Shown one piece after another: positions 61,712 through 64,000 of a stretch of DNA of 64,000 nucleotides. The stretch is taken from assembly GCA_907165065.1 (NCBI GenBank), contig OU015523.1, positions 115,904,246 to 115,968,245 on the forward strand, in the 5' to 3' direction. This DNA comes from Caprimulgus europaeus (lineage: Eukaryota; Chordata; Aves; Caprimulgiformes; Caprimulgidae). Below the pieces are notes generated by a model that worked only from the letters and a program-made list of their open reading frames with translations, did no database searches and was not told where the DNA came from. Each line of letters opens with the position of its first letter. Within the stretch, counting starts at the first letter, position 1. The translations under genes were made by a program, and so were the position numbers.

Positions 61712-63173
61712 AAACCACTATCATATTTGAGAAGTATGGTGAAGTTCCCACAGACTGGACAAAGAGGAACATCACCCCCATTTTTAAAAAGGGTAACAGG
61801 TAGGACCCAGGGAACTACAGGCCGGTCAGTCTCACCTCAGTGCCAGGCAAGATCATGGAGCAGATACTCCTAGAAACTATGCTAAGGCACATGGAGAATG
61901 AGAAGGTGATTGGTGACAACCAACATGGGTTCACCAAGAGCAAACCTGATGGCCTTTTATGATGGGGTTACAATATTGGTGGATAAGGTTAAAGCAACTG
62001 ATGTCATCTACCTGGACTTGTGCAAGGAGTTTGACACCGTCCCGCATGGCATCCTTGTCTCTAAATTGGAAACATGTGAGTTTGATGGATGGACCACTCG
62101 GTGGATAAGGAATTAGTTGCACACTCGCACTCAAAGAGTTGTGGTCAACAGCTCAAAGTCTGAATGGAAACCAGTGACGAGTGGTGTCCCTCAAGGCTCG
62201 GTACTGGGGCTGGTGCCCATCAACATCTTTGTCAGAGACATGGACAGGGGGACTGAGTGCACCCTCAGCAAGTTTGCTGATGGCACCAAGCTGGGTGGTG
62301 CGTTTGGCATGCTGGAGGGACAGGATGCCATGCAGAGGGACCTTGACAGGCTTGAGAGGTGGGCCTGTGCTAAACTCATGGAGTTCAACAAGGCCAAATG
62401 CAAGGTCCTGCACCTGTGTCGGGGTAATCCCAAATATAAATACAGGCTGGGAAGCAAGTGGCTTGAGATCAGCTCTGAAAAGAAGGACTTGGGAGTGGTG
62501 GCACATGAGAAGATGAATATGAGCCAGCAATGTGCGCTTGCAGCCCAGAAGGCCAACCGTATCCTGGGCTGCATCAAAAGAAGTGTGGCCAGCAGGTTGA
62601 GGAAGCTGATTTCCCCTCTCTGCTCCACTCTCGTAAGGCCCCACCTGGAGTACTGTGTCCAGTTCTGGAGCCCCCAACACAAGAAAGACATGGACTTGTT
62701 AGATCGAGTCCAGAGGAGGCCACGAGGATGATCCAAGGGCTGGAGCACCTCTCCTATGAGGACAGGCTGAGAGAGTTGGGGCTGTTCAGCCTGGAGAAGA
62801 GACAGTTCCAGGGAGATCTTATAGCTGCCTTCCAGTACCTGAAAGGGCTACAAGAAGGCTGAGGAGGGACTTCCATAAGGGCAGGTAGTGACAGAACAAG
62901 GGAAATGGCTTTAAGCTGAAAGAGGGTGGGTTTTGATTAGATATTAGGAAGAAATTCTTCACTGTGAGGGTGGTGAGACACTGGAACAGGTTGCCCAGAG
63001 AAGCTGTGGCTTCTCCTCCCTGGAAGTGTTCAAGGCCAGGTTGGATGAGGCTTTGAGCAACCTGGTCTAGTGGAAGGTGTCCCTGCTGATGGCAGGGGGG
63101 TTGGAACTGGATGATCTTTAAGATCCCTTAAAGCCCAAACCATTCTATGATTCTATGATTCTGTGATTCTATG
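61712..63173 (+). mobile_element. CR1 LINE, longest copy in the window
   Basis: About 1.46 kb, from the linker before RT (atcatatttgagaag at about 61719) through RT, the C-terminal region and the 3' UTR. It ends in four octamer-like units (attctatgattctatgattctgtg...) at 63142-63173. The upstream part is homologous to the minus-strand CR1 segment at 7852-8480, both sharing the [17 protein letters not shown] block, and the 3' end matches those at 24.5 and 52.4 kb. The coding part is broken in several places, see the pseudogene entry. The 5' half of the element is missing, the usual outcome of incomplete reverse transcription. Confidence 0.96.
61720..62862 (+). pseudogene. CR1 ORF2 reverse-transcriptase remnant with lost catalytic Asp
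   Basis: Pol similarity is continuous but damaged in at least five ways. First, a TAG at 61801-61803 lies in the linker frame before the [16 protein letters not shown] block. Second, a small deletion near 61935-61945 (after HGFTK) shifts the frame. Third, a TAG at 62114-62116 replaces the Trp of the WIRNWL motif. Fourth, the FADD catalytic box reads FADG, the second Asp being Gly at 62282-62284. Fifth, a one-base loss at about 62715-62725 (RVQRRAT region) ends the 204-codon frame 62117-62731, and similarity continues in another frame to about 62862 ([20 protein letters not shown]). Surviving motifs include [24 protein letters not shown] and [14 protein letters not shown]. The loss of the metal-binding Asp alone would abolish polymerase activity, by general RT knowledge. 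Confidence 0.94.
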
Positions 63174-63956
63174 TTTTGTGTTATTCATGAGGCCATCAAA
63201 TGTTCCCATTGTTCCTTTTTCGCCTCAAAGTCTGATGACTTCCTATAGACTTCAACAGAGGAATATGAACTCTCTGGCCAGACATTTCTAACTTAAGGTA
63301 AAGTCCAAGTTTACTTAGGGTTTAGCCAAAAATGCCTGGCCATCTTGTGACTGACACGTGCATAGCTCCCATTCAAATGAGCACACATGTGCATCCATGA
63401 TAAGAAAACCAGTTTTATTTTCTCCTGAAATCTGACTGCTAAGGGTTTGCTTCCCAAATTTCTCCCCCTTTTCCCAACACTTTTCTGCCCCCTTTTCTTT
63501 CATACAAAAAAATACATTAATAATTCCTTGCTGAAAACTCATGCCTGTACATCTGTTTTCACTAAGAAAATATGTCAGTTTTCCCCGTTATAGACTAACA
63601 TCTAAAACCATCCTGATACCTACAGAGCCGTTCTCATTAATTTAAAAAACATGGTGTGACATTTCCATGTTATAGTGATTAGAATATCAACGAGCATGGG
63701 TTGAAAAATGTTGTTGAAGAAATTAATATATTTCAAAATCCGCTGGGATTCACAGAGAAAATGTGAGAAGTGGGAAGGACTCTGGCTTTCTCCCCACCAG
63801 ATTTTTCCCCTACCACAAGTAACAGCAATTTTTCAGACTTTCCAGTCTCTTGGGATGCTTTTGTACTGGAGGTCATGTAGAAACTCTGAGGATAGCAAAG
63901 AACTGAAGATGACTGGAAAATGGAATTCTATTCCCTGAAAAAATGTTTATTTCAGG
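63174..63956. other. Non-coding DNA, no gene recognised
   Basis: About 780 bp between two CR1 segments. Only short frames (75-76 codons) without recognisable content. Confidence 0.6.
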
Positions 63957-64000
63957 CATTGGACTATGTTGCCCAAGGCAGTGGTGGAGTGTCCATCCCA
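63957..64000 (+). mobile_element. CR1 fragment continuing past the window
   Basis: The last ~44 bp (ttgcccaaggcagtggtgga then gtgtccatccc) match the CR1 C-terminal pol block that follows the HWNRL motif in other copies, which encodes LPREVVESPS-like residues. Orientation is plus. Only the start of the fragment is visible. Confidence 0.75.

Noticed and set aside
62153..62748. Minus-strand frames of 175 and 185 codons
   Set aside because: They are antisense shadows of CR1 pol, which is unambiguous on the plus strand.

Overview
The window looks like AT-rich, non-coding nuclear DNA from a bird, either intergenic or deep inside an intron. The host call rests on the repeats. Nine segments are CR1 non-LTR retrotransposons, the dominant avian LINE; several still carry the terminal ATTCTATG-type octamer repeats and recognisable CR1 reverse-transcriptase protein. 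Three further segments look like avian endogenous-retrovirus LTRs. From memory these LTR types are common in neoavian birds, so a neoavian host is possible; that part is inference. I found no convincing host protein-coding exon, tRNA, rRNA, CRISPR array or intact retroviral gene. The short open frames outside repeats look like chance ORFs in AT-rich DNA.

Layout. 1-7851: unique AT-rich DNA with homopolymers, an alternating purine/pyrimidine tract and small duplications. 7852-8671: a rearranged CR1 locus, a minus-strand RT segment next to a plus-strand 3' piece. 8672-20473: unique DNA with several short inverted repeats. 20474-21106: a solo LTR (+), followed at once by a CR1 3' end (-, 21181-21455). 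23302-23745: a roughly 444-nt pure polypyrimidine pentanucleotide array. 24453-24556: a small CR1 3' end (+). 25300-26441: a long LTR (-) containing eight degenerate 41-52 bp internal repeats. 26442-34737: unique DNA with a G-rich tract near 30.73 kb. 34738-35690: CR1 (+) with the longest open pol frame of the window. 38510-39207: a partial LTR (+) homologous to the one at 25.3 kb but on the other strand. 41342-42517: CR1 (-). 42518-52393: unique DNA with a 20-bp perfect palindrome and an (ATT)28 array. 52394-52872: CR1 (-). 52873-61711: unique DNA with homopolymer and pyrimidine tracts. 61712-63173: the longest CR1 copy (+), with a mutated catalytic site. 63957-64000: the start of another CR1 fragment (+) that runs off the window.

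Nothing here forms an operon or pathway. The CR1 copies are independent, 5'-truncated insertions of at least two or three subfamilies, and all the pol remnants show inactivating damage. I did not find a new biological system. The observations most worth a second look are the paired opposite-strand LTRs with their internal minisatellite, the CR1 inversion at 8 kb, the long polypyrimidine array, and a few short palindromes and possible conserved non-coding stretches that need comparative data.
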